From contig NZ_AP022609.1 of NCBI RefSeq assembly GCF_010729485.1, positions 1,178,001 to 1,242,000 on the forward strand: a stretch of 64,000 nt of DNA, given 5' to 3'. Below the pieces are notes generated by a model that was not told the origin of the DNA, ran no database searches, and worked only from the letters and a program-made list of their open reading frames with translations. Shown in pieces: positions 34,367 through 45,504 of this stretch; the stretch's first letter is position 1, and the number at the start of each line of letters is the position of its first letter. The stretch is from Mycolicibacter hiberniae (GTDB taxonomy: Bacteria > Actinomycetota > Actinomycetes > Mycobacteriales > Mycobacteriaceae). The translations under genes were made by a program, and so were the position numbers.

Positions 34367-37300
34367 GTGGCCTACCCCGGAGCTCAGCGTCGCAAGCTGC
34401 CCAGCGTCGGGCGTCTGGGATTGGTCGACCGGTACGCCGCGGCCGACCTGACCGCGCTGGGCTGGTACAGCACCTACACCCAACCGCACGTCGACGTGCT
34501 CTGGGCGCTGTCGCGCGCCCCCGACGCCGACCTGGCCCTGCGCACCCTGGTCCGGCTGTCCGAGGCGCCGGATATCGACTGGGCCGAATTGAGCGCCGCT
34601 CTCATGGCCGACCGCGGCCTGCGCGGGCGGCTGTTCAGCGTGCTGGGATCCTCACTGGCACTGGGCGATCACCTGATAGCCCAACCCGAGTCGTGGAAGT
34701 TGCTGGCCAGTCCCGCCGACACCGAGGACTACTCGCTGGCGCTGCCGTCGGTATCCGAGCTGCGCACGATATTCGCCGACTGTATCGCCGCCACCACCGA
34801 CGGCGCCTACGTCCAGCGGCTGCGGTCGCTCTACCGCGACAGGCTGCTGGTACTGGCCGCCATCGACCTGGCTGCCACCGTGGAGAACCTGCCGGTGCTG
34901 CCCTACGTGACCGTCGGCGAGCACCTGGCGGACTTGGCCGACGCCGCGCTGGCCGCCGCCCTTCGGGTGGCCGAGATCCGGGCGTGCGCCGACGCCGCGC
35001 CGCCCCGGCTTGCCGTGATCGCCATGGGCAAATGCGGTGCGCGGGAACTGAATTACGTCAGCGATGTGGACGTCATATTCGTCGCCGAAGAAGCCGATGC
35101 CCTCACCATGAGGGTGGCCGGTGAACTGATGCGGGTGGCCGGCGAGGCGTTCTTCGAAGTGGACGCCAATCTGCGGCCGGAGGGACGCCACGGCACGCTG
35201 GTGCGCACCCTGGACTCCCATATCGCCTACTACCAGCGGTGGGCCAAGACCTGGGAGTTTCAGGCACTGCTCAAGGCGCGCCCGGCGGCCGGCGACGCCG
35301 AACTGGGCCGCGCCTACGTCGATGCGCTGCTGCCCATGGTGTGGACCGCCTGCGAGCGTGAGGATTTCGTCGCCGACGTGCAGGCCATGCGGCGCCGGGT
35401 GGCGCAGCTGGTACCCGCTGAGATCCGGTCCCGCGAGATCAAGCTGGGCTCGGGAGGACTGCGCGACGTGGAGTTCGCTGTGCAGCTGCTGCAGCTGGTG
35501 CACGGACGCAGCGACGAGTCACTGCACGTGGCGTCCACGGTCGATGCGCTGGCAGCCCTGGGTTCCGGCGGCTACATCGGCCGGGATGATGCGGCCAACC
35601 TGACCGCCTCGTATGAGTTCCTGCGGCTGCTCGAACACCGGCTGCAGCTGCAGCGGCTCAAGCGCACTCACATGCTCCCGCCGCCCGAGGACGACGAGGC
35701 GATGCGCTGGCTGGCCCGCGCCGCCCATATCCGGCCCGACGGCCGCCATGACGCCCTGGGCGTACTGCGTGAAGAACTCAAGGCCCAAAGCCTCCGGGTC
35801 TCCAGGCTGCACGCCAAGCTCTTCTACCAACCGCTGTTGGAGGCAGTCGGACCGGCGGGGCTGGAGCTGGCCGGGGGGCTGACACCCGGTGCCGCGGAAC
35901 GCCAGCTGGCGGCGCTGGGATACGAGGCGCCGCACAATGCTCTGACCCATCTGGCGGCGCTGACCAACCAGAGCGGTCGCCGGGGCCGGGTCCAGGCGGT
36001 CCTGCTGCCCACGTTGCTGTACTGGCTGTCCAACACCCCCAATCCGGACGCGGGGCTGCTGGCCTACCGGCGTCTCAGCGAGTCGATGGCGCAGCAGCGC
36101 TGGTATCTGAGGACCCTGCGCGACAGCAGCGCCGTGGCCAAGCGGCTGATGCGGGTATTGGGCACCTCGGCCTACATTCCGGACCTGCTGATGCGCTCGC
36201 CCGACGTCATCCAGGCCTACGGCGACGGACCTTCCGGGCCGAAGCTGCTCGACAGCGATCCCGACGCGGTGTCGCGGGCGCTGATCGCATCGGCGGCACG
36301 CCACCCCGACCCGGAGCGCGCGATCGCCTCGGCGCGCAGCCTGCGCCGCCACGAGCTGGCCCGCATCGCCTCCGCGGACCTGCTGGGCATGCTCGAGGTG
36401 GTCGACGTCTGCCGGGCGCTGACTGCGGTGTGGGTGGCGGTGCTACAGGCCGCGCTGGACGCGATCGTCCGGGTCAATCTGCCCGGAGAAGGCCAGGAGC
36501 CGCCGGCGCGGATCGCGGTGATAGGCATGGGCCGGCTGGGCGGGGGCGAGCTGGGCTACGGCTCGGACGCCGACGTCATGTTCGTGTGCGAGACCAACGA
36601 ACAGGCGCCCGGCGTCGGCGACGGCGACGCGGTGCGTTGGGCCACGTCGATCGTCGAACAGGTCCGGGCGCTGCTGGGCACCACCAGCGTCGACCCGCCG
36701 CTGCAGGTCGATATCAACCTTCGCCCCGAGGGCCGCAACGGTCCTCCGGTCCGCACGCTGGCCTCGTACGCGGCCTACTACGAGCAGTGGGCCCAGCCGT
36801 GGGAGATTCAGGCGCTCCTGCGGGCGCATTGCGTCGCCGGTGATGTGGATCTGGGTCTTCGGTTCCTGCGCATGGTCGACGCCACCCGGTATCCGCCCGG
36901 CGGGGTGTCGGCCGAGGCGGTGCGCGAGATCCGCCGGGTGAAGGCGCGGGTCGACGCCGAGCGGCTGCCCCGCGGGGCGGACCCCAACACGCACACCAAG
37001 CTGGGCAGGGGCGGGCTGGCCGATGTCGAGTGGACAGTCCAGCTTTTGCAGCTGCGCCACGCCCACCGTGTTCCGGCCCTGCACAACACCTCTACGCTGG
37101 AGACCCTGGACGTCATCGCCGATGCCGGGCTGTTGGAGGCCGACGACGTGGACAGGCTCCGGCAGGCGTGGCTGCTGGCAACCCGTGCTCGCAACGCCCT
37201 GGTGCTGGTGCGCGGCAAGCCCACCGACCAGCTGCCCGGACCGGGCCGCGCCCTCAACGCGGTGGCGGTGGCCGCCGGATGGCCCGGCGGTGACGGCGGT

Positions 37301-37372
37301 GAATTCCTGGATCACTACCTGCGGGTGACACGGCGCGCGAAAGCCGTGGTACGCAAGGTATTCGGGGACTAG
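34367..37372 (+). CDS. glnE: Bifunctional glutamine synthetase adenylyltransferase/deadenylase GlnE
   Basis: A 1001-residue enzyme that adds or removes AMP on glutamine synthetase and so sets nitrogen assimilation. The N-terminal adenylyl-removase half has the nucleotidyltransferase signature [24 protein letters not shown] (near residue 225) and the C-terminal adenylyltransferase half has the matching [24 protein letters not shown] (near 720). Length matches Rv2221c (about 994). The GTG at 34367 follows AGAGG by 12 bases. GlnA1, the target, is encoded at 38071-39507. Confidence 0.95.
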   Translation: MAYPGAQRRKLPSVGRLGLVDRYAAADLTALGWYSTYTQPHVDVLWALSRAPDADLALRTLVRLSEAPDIDWAELSAALMADRGLRGRLFSVLGSSLALGDHLIAQPESWKLLASPADTEDYSLALPSVSELRTIFADCIAATTDGAYVQRLRSLYRDRLLVLAAIDLAATVENLPVLPYVTVGEHLADLADAALAAALRVAEIRACADAAPPRLAVIAMGKCGARELNYVSDVDVIFVAEEADALTMRVAGELMRVAGEAFFEVDANLRPEGRHGTLVRTLDSHIAYYQRWAKTWEFQALLKARPAAGDAELGRAYVDALLPMVWTACEREDFVADVQAMRRRVAQLVPAEIRSREIKLGSGGLRDVEFAVQLLQLVHGRSDESLHVASTVDALAALGSGGYIGRDDAANLTASYEFLRLLEHRLQLQRLKRTHMLPPPEDDEAMRWLARAAHIRPDGRHDALGVLREELKAQSLRVSRLHAKLFYQPLLEAVGPAGLELAGGLTPGAAERQLAALGYEAPHNALTHLAALTNQSGRRGRVQAVLLPTLLYWLSNTPNPDAGLLAYRRLSESMAQQRWYLRTLRDSSAVAKRLMRVLGTSAYIPDLLMRSPDVIQAYGDGPSGPKLLDSDPDAVSRALIASAARHPDPERAIASARSLRRHELARIASADLLGMLEVVDVCRALTAVWVAVLQAALDAIVRVNLPGEGQEPPARIAVIGMGRLGGGELGYGSDADVMFVCETNEQAPGVGDGDAVRWATSIVEQVRALLGTTSVDPPLQVDINLRPEGRNGPPVRTLASYAAYYEQWAQPWEIQALLRAHCVAGDVDLGLRFLRMVDATRYPPGGVSAEAVREIRRVKARVDAERLPRGADPNTHTKLGRGGLADVEWTVQLLQLRHAHRVPALHNTSTLETLDVIADAGLLEADDVDRLRQAWLLATRARNALVLVRGKPTDQLPGPGRALNAVAVAAGWPGGDGGEFLDHYLRVTRRAKAVVRKVFGD

Positions 37373-37384
37373 AGGAGGATCTCA

Positions 37385-38032
37385 GTGGTGGATTTCGGGG
37401 CTGGCGCGGCGGTGCCCACAATCAGCGCGCAGGAGAGCGCGCGACTGTTGGAGCGCTACGGGCCGCTCGCCCAGGCGGTCCGTGAGTTGATCGACGTCAC
37501 CATTCGCACCCAGGCCGACGCCGGCACCGTCGATGAGGCGACCAGCCAGGTTCGCCAGCTCACCGAGCGGCTTCGGGCCAGCAACCTCAGCGACTCGCCG
37601 GGACTGCGTTACGTCGTTGACGGCCGGCCGCTGGCGTGGGGGAATGCCGTGGTCGGGCTGCGCAACCCGATTGCTCCGCCGCTGGTGATCCAGCACGGGG
37701 GCAACGGCCACTGCTGGACCGACTTTCACCTGGGCGCGGCCTATGAGGGGCCGCCGACGCTGGTCCACGGCGGGGTCAGTGCCCTGATCCTCGACCATGT
37801 GCTCGGCGAGGCGGCCAGCGACGGCCTGACCAAGCCGAACTACACCGGCACCATCACCGTGAAGTACCTCCGGGGAACACCCTTGGGGCCGCTGCACGCC
37901 GAGGCCTCGGTGTACCGCAAAGACGGGGTGAAAACCTACGCGCGGGGCCATATCTCGGACGCCGCCGGGGTGACCGTGGAGGCCGACGGCGTCTTCATCA
38001 CGCCGTCCTGGGCCCGCGACACGGTGGAGTGA
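37385..38032 (+). CDS. PaaI-type hotdog-fold thioesterase
   Basis: A 215-residue protein whose C-terminal two thirds form a PaaI/YbgC-type hotdog domain: GPPTLVHGGVSALILDHVLGEAA has the HGG active-site motif and the LDHVL catalytic-helix pattern; TGTITVKYLRGTPLGPLHAEASV follows. The N-terminal 90 residues are helical with no known domain. It would hydrolyse an acyl-CoA; the acyl group is unknown. GAGGAGG lies nine bases before the GTG at 37385 (a second GTG is at 37388). It follows glnE by 12 bp in the same direction, yet M. tuberculosis has no such gene between glnE and glnA1, so it is a local insertion. Confidence 0.83.
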   Translation: MVDFGAGAAVPTISAQESARLLERYGPLAQAVRELIDVTIRTQADAGTVDEATSQVRQLTERLRASNLSDSPGLRYVVDGRPLAWGNAVVGLRNPIAPPLVIQHGGNGHCWTDFHLGAAYEGPPTLVHGGVSALILDHVLGEAASDGLTKPNYTGTITVKYLRGTPLGPLHAEASVYRKDGVKTYARGHISDAAGVTVEADGVFITPSWARDTVE

Positions 38033-38070
38033 GCCGCTCGCCGTTGCCGCCGGAGCCGTTGCAGCGTCGC

Positions 38071-39507
38071 TCAGCAGTCGTAGTACAGCGAGAACTCGTA
38101 GGGGTGCGGGCGCAGGTTCACCGGCGCGATCTCGTTGTCGCGCTTGAAGTTGATCCAGTTCTCGACCAGGTCCGGGGTGAACACGCCGCCCTCGGTGAGG
38201 TATTCGTGGTCGGCTTCCAGATTGTCGATCACCTGGGCCAGTGAGGTGGGGGCCTGGGGGATGTTGGCGGCCTCGTCGGGGGGCAGTTCGTAGAGGTCTT
38301 TGTCGACCGGGGCCGCCGGTTCGATCTTGTTCTTGATGCCGTCGATGCAGGCCATCAGCATGGCGGCGAAGGCCAGGTAGGGGTTGCCCGAGGAGTCCGG
38401 GCAGCGGAACTCCAGGCGCTTGGCCTTGGGGTTGGTGCCGGTGATCGGGATGCGCACGCAGGCCGAGCGGTTGCGCTGGCTGTAGACCAGGTTGATCGGG
38501 GCCTCGTAGCCGGGAACCAGGCGCTTGTAGGAGTTGATGGTGGGGTTGGTGAACGCCAGCAGCGACGGGGCGTGATGCAAGATCCCGCCGATGCAGTGGC
38601 GTGCGGTGTCCGACAGCCCGGCATAGCCGGACTCGTCGTAGAACAGCGGCTCGCCGTCCTTCCACAACGACAGGTGCACGTGCATGCCCGAGCCGTTGTC
38701 GCCGAACAGGGGCTTGGGCATGAAGGTGACGGTCTTGCCGTGGGCCCAGGCGGTGTTCTTGATGAGGTACTTGAACAGCATCAGGTCGTCGGCGGCGTGC
38801 AGCAGGGTGTTGAACTTGTAGTTGATCTCGGTCTGCCCGCCGGTGCCGACCTCGTGGTGGCCGCGTTCGACGGTGAAGCCGGCGTTGGCGAGGTTGGTCG
38901 ACATGGCGTCGCGCAGGTCGACGAACCGGTCCGTCGGGGCGACGGGGAAGTAGCCGCCCTTCGGGCGGACCTTGTAGCCGAGGTTGGGGCTGCCGTCGGC
39001 TTCGGTGGTGCGGCCGGTGTTCCACCAGCCGGCAGCCGAGTCCACCTCGAAGAACGAGCCGTTGATCTGGGAGTCGAAGCGCACCGAGTCGAAGATGTAG
39101 AACTCGGCTTCGGCGCCGAAGTAGGCGGTGTCGGCGATGCCGGTGCTGGCGAGGTAGTTCTCGGCTTTGCGGGCGACATTGCGCGGGTCACGCGAGTAGG
39201 GCTCGCGGGTGAACGGGTCGTGGACGAAGAAGTTCAGGTTCAGTGTCTTGGCCGCCCGGAACGGGTCGATGCGGGCGGTCTCGAAGTCGGGCAGCAGCAT
39301 CATGTCCGACTCGTGGATGGACTGGAATCCGCGGATCGACGAGCCGTCGAAGGCCAGCCCGTCCTCGAAGACGCTCGCATCCAGCGCGGCGGCCGGGATG
39401 GTCAGATGCTGCATCTGGCCGGGCAAGTCGCAGAACCGGATGTCGACGTACTCCACGTTCTCATCGGCGACGAGCTTGAGAATGTCGTCGGCCGTCTTGT
39501 CGGTCAC
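38071..39507 (-). CDS. glnA1: Glutamine synthetase GlnA1
   Basis: The main type I glutamine synthetase, 478 residues, as in Rv2220. It has [11 protein letters not shown], the metal-binding [40 protein letters not shown] and NRSACVRIP. Tyr406 in DKDLYELPP is the adenylylation site used by GlnE, whose gene is 700 bp away. It makes glutamine from glutamate and ammonia and, in pathogenic species, poly-L-glutamate/glutamine of the wall. The GTG at 39507 is preceded by AGGAG. It is divergent from the RDD protein gene; the 118-bp intergenic region has the short dyads CAACC/GGTTG and CGACC/GGTCG. Confidence 0.97.
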   Translation of the reverse strand: MTDKTADDILKLVADENVEYVDIRFCDLPGQMQHLTIPAAALDASVFEDGLAFDGSSIRGFQSIHESDMMLLPDFETARIDPFRAAKTLNLNFFVHDPFTREPYSRDPRNVARKAENYLASTGIADTAYFGAEAEFYIFDSVRFDSQINGSFFEVDSAAGWWNTGRTTEADGSPNLGYKVRPKGGYFPVAPTDRFVDLRDAMSTNLANAGFTVERGHHEVGTGGQTEINYKFNTLLHAADDLMLFKYLIKNTAWAHGKTVTFMPKPLFGDNGSGMHVHLSLWKDGEPLFYDESGYAGLSDTARHCIGGILHHAPSLLAFTNPTINSYKRLVPGYEAPINLVYSQRNRSACVRIPITGTNPKAKRLEFRCPDSSGNPYLAFAAMLMACIDGIKNKIEPAAPVDKDLYELPPDEAANIPQAPTSLAQVIDNLEADHEYLTEGGVFTPDLVENWINFKRDNEIAPVNLRPHPYEFSLYYDC

Positions 39508-39625
39508 AGAACTGTTCTCCTCCGCTGGTAGCCCCCGAACCGGGGTGTCCGGCGCTGACGTTACGCAACCTCGGGTTGCCCCGCCGACCCCGGGTCGCCA
39601 TTACGGTCCGCCTATCGTAGGGGCC

Positions 39626-40096
39626 ATGAGCCGCACGTTCTCCTCGTGGTTGTCGGGGCCGGAGTCTGCCGGTCCCGGCGGCCCCGACACCGCCCCCGGC
39701 CAGCGCCTGGGCCTGCCCGCCAGCGGCCCCGGCTCGCTGGCTCCGACGGGGCGGCGCCTGGCGGCGCTGGGGCTTGACTGGCTGGTCGGCTATGGGCTGG
39801 CCGGTCTGGGCGTGGCAGCAGGTGTGGTGACCCCGGAGTTCCTGGCGACGGTGGTGCTCGGGATCTGGCTGGTGCTCGGCGTGGCCGCCGTGCGGCTGTT
39901 CGGATTCACCCCGGGGCAATACGCCTGCGGGTTACGGGTGGTCCCGGTGGACGGGCCCGGCCTGGGCATCGGGTTGGGCCGGGCAGCGGTGCGCGGACTG
40001 CTGATCGCCCTGGTGGTGCCGGCGCTGTTCACCGACGCCGACGGGCGCGGGCTGCAGGACCGGGCCACCTCGACCGCGGTGGTGCGCAGCCGCTGA
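39626..40096 (+). CDS. RDD-family membrane protein, Rv2219A-type
   Basis: A 156-residue protein of the RDD family: a Ser/Gly/Pro-rich N-terminus (1-35), then GRRLAALGLDWLVGYGLAGLG with the Arg-Asp motif in the first membrane segment, a second segment (VVLGIWLVLGVAAVRLFGF) and TPGQYACGLRVVPVDG, and a third segment ending with RDD-type DADGRGLQDRATSTAVV. Function unknown; RDD proteins are often thought to be transport-related. The ATG at 39626 is divergent from glnA1. It converges with the DUF4191 gene. Confidence 0.87.
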   Translation: MSRTFSSWLSGPESAGPGGPDTAPGQRLGLPASGPGSLAPTGRRLAALGLDWLVGYGLAGLGVAAGVVTPEFLATVVLGIWLVLGVAAVRLFGFTPGQYACGLRVVPVDGPGLGIGLGRAAVRGLLIALVVPALFTDADGRGLQDRATSTAVVRSR

Positions 40097-40105
40097 ACGC
40101 TGGAG

Positions 40106-40858
40106 TCAGCGCCGGCGCACTGCACGCTGAACGCCGCGCACCTTCGCGCCGCCGGGCAGCGGTCCCTTGGGCATGGCCGCGGGCCCGCTGCGCGAACTGA
40201 GCGCGGCCAGCCGCGACTCCAGCGAGTCCATCTGCTTGGTCGAGATGTTGGCCGGCAACTTGGTCAGGAACCGCTCCAGCTTGGCCAGCGGCACCTCGCC
40301 CTCGCCGTTGCCCACCACCACGTCGTAGATCGGCACGTCGCCGACCAGCCGGGCGGTGCGCTTCTTCTCCTGGGCGAGCAGTGGCTTGAGCCGGCTGGGT
40401 GACCCTTCGGCGACGAAGATGACGCCCGGGCGTCCGATCACCCGATGCACGGCGTCGAGCTGGCCGGTGGCGGCCACGCCGGGAGTGACGCGCCATTTGC
40501 CGCGCAGGTTCTCCAGCGCCCACGCCGCCGCCCCGGCCTGCCCCTCGGCCTTGCGGTAAACCGACCGTTGCGCGCGCCGACCGAAGATCACGAAGGCCAC
40601 CAGGGCACCCAGCACCAGGCCCAGCGGGATGGTCGTCACCTTGGCGAAGGTGCCGCCGTTGAGCGCCAGCGCGGTTGTCACCCCAACGACCAGCACGAAG
40701 GCGCCGGCCATGTAGGGCACCAGCCGCTTGTCCTCTTTGCGCTGGAGCTGGAACGCCTGCCACAGCTGGGCACGGCGCTGCCTGCTGGCGTTCTTGCGGG
40801 CGGCTTTCGCCTCCGCCCGGGCAGCCTTGTTCTCGGCGGTGTTGCGCGGTCTGGGCAT
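40106..40858 (-). CDS. DUF4191 membrane protein, Rv2219-type
   Basis: A 250-residue protein with a basic, helical N-terminus (about 1-40), two adjacent membrane segments (about 48-68 and 75-95), and a cytoplasmic C-terminal domain with VTPGVAATGQLDAVHRVIGRPGVIFVAEGS and KPLLAQEKKRTARL. The ATG at 40858 gives the same length as Rv2219 of M. tuberculosis. Function unknown; it is always last in the dlaT-lipB-lipA run, here 43 bp after lipA. It has no lipoate-related motif. Confidence 0.88.
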   Translation of the reverse strand: MPRPRNTAENKAARAEAKAARKNASRQRRAQLWQAFQLQRKEDKRLVPYMAGAFVLVVGVTTALALNGGTFAKVTTIPLGLVLGALVAFVIFGRRAQRSVYRKAEGQAGAAAWALENLRGKWRVTPGVAATGQLDAVHRVIGRPGVIFVAEGSPSRLKPLLAQEKKRTARLVGDVPIYDVVVGNGEGEVPLAKLERFLTKLPANISTKQMDSLESRLAALSSRSGPAAMPKGPLPGGAKVRGVQRAVRRR

Positions 40859-40901
40859 AGCTACCAAGGATACGCAGCCGGGCCCGCCGCCCCCCGGGGC
40901 G

Positions 40902-41852
40902 TCAGCCCGCCGAGGTGCACCGGCCGCGGTTAGCCCGGTTCTCCAGCGCCTGCTGGTAGAGCCGCCCGGCGCGATACGACGAGCGCACCAGCGGCCCGGA
41001 CATCACCCCGGCAAAGCCCAGCTGCTCGGCGTAGCGGGCGTGCTCGACGAACTCCTCGGGCTTGACCCAGCGCTCGATCGGATGATGCCGAGCGGTGGGA
41101 CGCAGGTACTGGGTGATGGTGACCAGCTCGGCGCCCGCCTCGTACAGGTCCGACAGGGCGGCCCGGATCTCTTCGGGGGTCTCGCCCATGCCGAGGATGA
41201 GGTTGCTCTTGGCCACCAGCCCGGCGTCGCGGGCCTGCGTCAACACGTTCAGGCTGCGCTCGTAGGAGAATCCCGGCCGGATCAACTTGAAGATGCGCGG
41301 CACGGTTTCGACGTTGTGTGCCAGCACTTCGGGACGGGAGTCGAAGACTTCACCGAGCAACTCGGGCCGTCCGCCGAAATCGGGGATCAACAGCTCCACA
41401 CCCGTCGACGGGTTGAGTGCCTTGATGGCGCGCACCGTCTCGGCATACAACCAGGAGCCCTGATCGGGCAGATCGTCACGGGCGACGCCGGTGACCGTCG
41501 AATACCGCAACCCCATCGACTGCACGCTCTCGGCGACCCGGCGCGGCTCGTCGCGGTCCAGCTCGGGCGGCTTGCCGGATTTGATGAGGCAGAACGAGCA
41601 GTTCCGGGTGCAGACCTCGCCGCCGATCAGGAAGGTGGCCTCGCGGTCCTCCCAGCACTCGTAGATGTTGGGGCAGCCGGCTTCCTCGCAGACCGTGTGC
41701 AGTTTGTCCTTCTTCACCAAGACCTTCAGGTCGGTGTAGTTAGGCCCCATTCGCGCACGGGTTTTGATCCACGATGGCTTGCGTTCGATCGGCGTCTCGG
41801 CGTTGCGTGCTTCGGCACGGCTTAACCTACGGCCTTCTCCGACGGCGCTCAC
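40902..41852 (-). CDS. lipA: Lipoyl synthase
   Basis: A 316-residue radical-SAM enzyme that inserts two sulfur atoms into octanoylated E2 proteins. Both iron-sulfur clusters are recognisable: [12 protein letters not shown] (auxiliary cluster, CX4CX5C) and CTRNCSFC (radical SAM CX3CX2C). The terminal R-S-S-Y motif ([11 protein letters not shown]) supplies the Ser ligand. The GTG at 41852 overlaps the lipB stop (GTGA), so LipB and LipA are made together. DlaT, encoded upstream in the same orientation, is the main substrate along with the glycine cleavage H protein and the keto-acid dehydrogenases. Confidence 0.97.
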   Translation of the reverse strand: MSAVGEGRRLSRAEARNAETPIERKPSWIKTRARMGPNYTDLKVLVKKDKLHTVCEEAGCPNIYECWEDREATFLIGGEVCTRNCSFCLIKSGKPPELDRDEPRRVAESVQSMGLRYSTVTGVARDDLPDQGSWLYAETVRAIKALNPSTGVELLIPDFGGRPELLGEVFDSRPEVLAHNVETVPRIFKLIRPGFSYERSLNVLTQARDAGLVAKSNLILGMGETPEEIRAALSDLYEAGAELVTITQYLRPTARHHPIERWVKPEEFVEHARYAEQLGFAGVMSGPLVRSSYRAGRLYQQALENRANRGRCTSAG

Positions 41853-42544
41853 GTGGTCGATGTTACGCGCGGAGCCGAATGGTCGCGCACCGGCAGGACA
41901 CCGTCGAGAGCGTCGACGACTGCGCTTGCCACCGCCTGCCGCACATCCTCGACGCCGATGTCACAACCCAACTCCGCCGACAGCGAAGTCACTCCGGCGT
42001 CGGTGATCCCGCACGGCACGATCGAGCCGAACGCACTGAGATCGCAGTCACAATTGAGCGCGAATCCGTGCAGCGTGGTGGCGCGGGCCACCCGCACACC
42101 TATCGCGGCGATCTTGCGGGCCGGCCGGTCGCTCCCGGCGGGCAGCCACACCCCGGATCTTCCCTGGACCCGAGTTGTGTTCAGGCCCAGGTTGTTACAC
42201 ACCTCGATGAGTGATTCTTCAAGACGCCGAACGTAATTCACCACGTCCAGCGGCTCGGCCAGGCCGATCACCGGGTAGCCGACCAGCTGTCCCGGGCCGT
42301 GCCAGGTGATCTTTCCGCCCCGGTCGGTGTCGACCACCGGGGTACCGTCCACCGGGCGTTCCTGCGGTTCGGTGCGGCGCCCGGCGGTATAGACGGGGGG
42401 ATGCTCCAGCAGCAGCAGTGTGTCGCGGCCCCCGGCTGCCCTGGCCTCGGCCAGGTCGCGTTGCAGTTGCCAGGCGGCGCTGTAGTCCAGGGTGCCCAGC
42501 TGGCGCACCTCGATCGGCTCGGCGCTGGATCGGATGGACACCAT
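41849..42544 (-). CDS. lipB: Octanoyltransferase LipB
   Basis: A 231-residue transferase that moves octanoate from acyl carrier protein to lipoyl domains. Active-site landmarks are [17 protein letters not shown], the Lys in [10 protein letters not shown] and the Cys in [10 protein letters not shown]. It overlaps lipA by four bases. The ATG at 42544 lies 27 bp downstream of the epimerase-like gene (42572-43480), which separates it from dlaT. M. tuberculosis Rv2217 has the same arrangement. Confidence 0.96.
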   Translation of the reverse strand: MVSIRSSAEPIEVRQLGTLDYSAAWQLQRDLAEARAAGGRDTLLLLEHPPVYTAGRRTEPQERPVDGTPVVDTDRGGKITWHGPGQLVGYPVIGLAEPLDVVNYVRRLEESLIEVCNNLGLNTTRVQGRSGVWLPAGSDRPARKIAAIGVRVARATTLHGFALNCDCDLSAFGSIVPCGITDAGVTSLSAELGCDIGVEDVRQAVASAVVDALDGVLPVRDHSAPRVTSTT

Positions 42545-42571
42545 GCTCGCAGGCTACCCGCCGCGCTGCCG

Positions 42572-43480
42572 CTACAGCGGGGTCGGCCGGGAAGTGGCGT
42601 AGGCCAGGGCCTCGCCGACGGTGGGGTGCTCGAAACGGAAACCCGCCTGTTCCAGCACGGCGGGGATGGCCCGCTGCCCGGTGAGCAGGCTTTCGGCGAA
42701 CTCGCCGAGCCCGGCCCGGACCGCGAAACCGGGTAGCAGCATCGGGGCACGGCGGCCCACCGCCCGCCCCAGCGCGGCGGTGAACTCGGCGTTGGTCACC
42801 GGGGCCGGACCGGTCAGATTCACCGGGCCCGACACCGTGTCGTGGGAAATCGCGAACAGCAGTGCGCGCACCTCGTCGACCATGCTGATCCACGACATGT
42901 ACTGCCGGCCGTTGCCGATCCGGGCGCCCAGTCCCCAGGAGAACAACGGCTGCAGGCGCCCCACCACGCCGCCCGCGGGCGAGAGCACGATGCCCGTACG
43001 AGCCAGCACCACGCGAACCCCGGACTGCTGTGCGGTCGCGGTCGCCGCCTCCCAGTCTTGGGCGAGCTGGGCCAGGAAATCCGTTCCCCCCGGTGCGGAT
43101 TCGTCTACGGTCCGGCTGCCGGTGTCGCCGTAGTAGCCGACGCCGCTGGCATTGACCAGCACCGGGACGCCGGCCTCGGCAACCGCTGCCGACAGCACTT
43201 CGGTCGGGGCGATCCGGCTGTCGCGCAGGCTCTGCTTGAACGCACCCGACCAGCGCCGGTCGCCCACGCCCACGCCGCAGAGGTTCACCACGGCGTCGAC
43301 GCCGGCGAGCGCACCGACATCGATGTCGCCGGCGGCCGGATCCCACTGCAGCTCACCGGAGCCGGCCGGGGCGCGCCGCACGATCCGCAGCACCTGATGA
43401 CCGTCGGCGCGCAACGCCGACACCAGCGCCGAGCCGATCAGTCCGGATGACCCGGCGATCGCGACGACAGGGTTACCCAC
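42572..43480 (-). CDS. TIGR01777-family nucleotide-sugar epimerase-like protein, Rv2216-type
   Basis: A 302-residue protein of the extended SDR superfamily. It has the cofactor motif [26 protein letters not shown] near residue 67, and [18 protein letters not shown] with the Tyr of the active site; the C-terminal DUF1731-like region follows ([19 protein letters not shown]). The function is not known, though homologues in some bacteria affect cell division. The GTG at 43480 lies 37 bp after dlaT. It sits between dlaT and lipB, as in M. tuberculosis. Confidence 0.87.
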   Translation of the reverse strand: MGNPVVAIAGSSGLIGSALVSALRADGHQVLRIVRRAPAGSGELQWDPAAGDIDVGALAGVDAVVNLCGVGVGDRRWSGAFKQSLRDSRIAPTEVLSAAVAEAGVPVLVNASGVGYYGDTGSRTVDESAPGGTDFLAQLAQDWEAATATAQQSGVRVVLARTGIVLSPAGGVVGRLQPLFSWGLGARIGNGRQYMSWISMVDEVRALLFAISHDTVSGPVNLTGPAPVTNAEFTAALGRAVGRRAPMLLPGFAVRAGLGEFAESLLTGQRAIPAVLEQAGFRFEHPTVGEALAYATSRPTPL

Positions 43481-43517
43481 AGCTCAATCCTCTTGCAGCG
43501 CTTCTCGCCCGGGGCCG

Positions 43518-45287
43518 TCAGAGACCCAGGTCCGCCTCGAAAGCCGCTTCTTCGAGCCGGTTCTTGATCGTGGTCACGAACCGACCCGCGTCGGCGCCGT
43601 CGATCAGGCGGTGGTCATAGGTCAGCGGCAGGTAGCAGACCGAGCGTACCCCGATCGACTCGTTGCCGGCGTCGTCGACGATGACCCTGGGCCGCTTGAC
43701 GATGGCACCGGTTCCGAGCATGGCGGCCTGCGGCGGCACCAGGATCGGGGTGTCGAACAGCGCGCCCTGGCTGCCGATGTTGGTGATCGTGAAGGTGCCC
43801 CCGGACAACTCGTCCGGCTTGAGGTTCCCGGAGCGGGCCCGCGCGGCGATGTCGGCGATGGCCCGCGCCAGTCCGGCCAGCGAAAGGTCACCGGCGTTGT
43901 GCACCACCGGGGACAGCAGTCCCTGCTCGGTGTCCACCGCGAAGCCCAGGTGCTCGGCGTCGTAGTAGGTGATCTCGCCGGCGTCCTCGTTGTAGCTGGC
44001 GTTGACGTTCGGGTGCGCCTTGAGGGCGTCGATCACCGCCCGGGCGATGAACGGAAGGTAGGTCAGGTTCACGCCCTCGCGCTCGGCGAAGGCGGCCTTG
44101 GCCCGGGCCCGCAACGCCACGATCTTGGTCATGTCGACCTCGTGGGTCTGGGTGAGCTGGGCGGTGGCCTGCAGCGATTCCCGGGTCTTCTTGGCGGTGA
44201 TCTGGCGAATCCGGTTGGCCTTGGCGGTGGTGCCACGTAGGTGCGCCAGCGCGGAGGCGGGGGCCGCGGCTGCCGGGCGCGAAGCGGCCGGTGCCGCCGC
44301 TGCCGACGCAGCGGCCGGTTCCTTGCGCTGCTGGGCCTGCTTCTCGGCGAAGGCCAGCACGTCCTGCTTGCGGATGCGACCGCCGACCCCGGTGCCGGTG
44401 ACCAGGCTCAGGTCCACGTTGTTGTCCGCGGCGAGCTTGCGCACCAGCGGGGTCACGTAGCGCGCCGCCTCGCCGTCCTGGGCCGGCGCGGCAGCGGGCT
44501 GCGCAGCTGCGGGTTCGGGCTTGGCCTGGGGTGCCGGTGCGGGCGCCGGCTCGGGCTTGGCCTGGGGTGCCGGTGCGGGCTCGGGCTCGGGCTGGGCCTG
44601 GGGTTCGGGGGCCGCAGGTGCGGGGGCCGCCGGCTCGGGCGTGGGCTCGGGTGCGGCAGCCGGGCTGCCCGAACCGATTCGGGCCAGCTCTCCGCCGACC
44701 TCGACGGTGGTGTCCTCGCCCGCGGTGATCGACAGCAAGGTTCCGGCCACCGGCGACGGGATCTCGGTGTCGACCTTGTCGGTGGAGACCTCCACCAGCG
44801 GCTCGTCGACCTCGATGCTGTCGCCCACCTGCTTGAGCCAGCGCGTCACGGTGCCCTCGGTGACCGATTCGCCCAACTCCGGCATCAGCACCGGGGTGCC
44901 GTCTCCGGCGGGGGCCGACGATGCGGCGGATGCGGGAGCGGCCGGTGCTTCGGCAGCCGGTGCCGGCTCCTCGGCAGCGGGAGCCGGTGCTTCGGCGGCG
45001 GGAGCCGGCGCCTGAGCCTCCGGTTCAGCCGGCGCCGAGGTGTTCTCACCGGCCTCGCTGATCACCGCCAGCTCGCCGCCGACCTCGACCGTGGTGTCCT
45101 CACCGGCGACGATCTTGGTCAGCACACCCGATGCCGGCGACGGGATCTCGGTGTCGACCTTGTCGGTGGAGACTTCCAGCAGCGGCTCGTCGACCTCGAC
45201 GGTGTCGCCTTCCTGCTTGAGCCAGCGGGTCACGGTCCCTTCCGTGACGCTCTCACCGAGGGCGGGCATCTGGACTGAGAAGGCCAT
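43518..45287 (-). CDS. dlaT: Dihydrolipoamide acyltransferase E2 (DlaT/SucB) with two lipoyl domains
   Basis: A 589-residue E2 subunit of the pyruvate dehydrogenase and peroxynitrite reductase complexes. Two lipoyl domains, with Lys43 and Lys171 in TDKVDTE, are joined by Ala/Pro/Glu linkers. A longer linker with repeated [10 protein letters not shown] units (about 265-300) leads to the peripheral-subunit-binding domain ([19 protein letters not shown]). The catalytic domain ends in [15 protein letters not shown] with His and Asp. It is somewhat longer than M. tuberculosis Rv2215 (553), mostly by linker length. The ATG at 45287 has AAGGAG nine bases upstream. lipB and lipA follow in the same direction and make its cofactor; ephD, which lies upstream of dlaT in M. 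tuberculosis, is absent. Confidence 0.95.
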   Translation of the reverse strand: MAFSVQMPALGESVTEGTVTRWLKQEGDTVEVDEPLLEVSTDKVDTEIPSPASGVLTKIVAGEDTTVEVGGELAVISEAGENTSAPAEPEAQAPAPAAEAPAPAAEEPAPAAEAPAAPASAASSAPAGDGTPVLMPELGESVTEGTVTRWLKQVGDSIEVDEPLVEVSTDKVDTEIPSPVAGTLLSITAGEDTTVEVGGELARIGSGSPAAAPEPTPEPAAPAPAAPEPQAQPEPEPAPAPQAKPEPAPAPAPQAKPEPAAAQPAAAPAQDGEAARYVTPLVRKLAADNNVDLSLVTGTGVGGRIRKQDVLAFAEKQAQQRKEPAAASAAAAPAASRPAAAAPASALAHLRGTTAKANRIRQITAKKTRESLQATAQLTQTHEVDMTKIVALRARAKAAFAEREGVNLTYLPFIARAVIDALKAHPNVNASYNEDAGEITYYDAEHLGFAVDTEQGLLSPVVHNAGDLSLAGLARAIADIAARARSGNLKPDELSGGTFTITNIGSQGALFDTPILVPPQAAMLGTGAIVKRPRVIVDDAGNESIGVRSVCYLPLTYDHRLIDGADAGRFVTTIKNRLEEAAFEADLGL

Positions 45288-45504
45288 CGTTGTTGACTCC
45301 TTGCTCGATCGATCGCTGCACGTCGTCCTCTGGATACCACAGAGTGGCGGGGCGAGGGCGGTGCCCAGGTGGACTGTTGAAACCATCCTGTCATTGCGGG
45401 CCTTGCCCGCACGCACCGAGGTGGCGGTGCAACGCCTTGCGCTGCCGTGCGCTACGGCACGGCGAGCGCTGCGCCACAAGCCCGTCTGTCGGGCTCGGCC
45501 GCCG

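Noticed and set aside
34367..37372. Two separate genes for the two halves of GlnE
   Set aside because: The repeated signature comes from the internal duplication normal for GlnE, and the frame is continuous.
39508..39625. A GlnR box between glnA1 and the RDD gene
   Set aside because: GTTAC-like bases and short dyads are present, but I could not line them up with a GlnR consensus.
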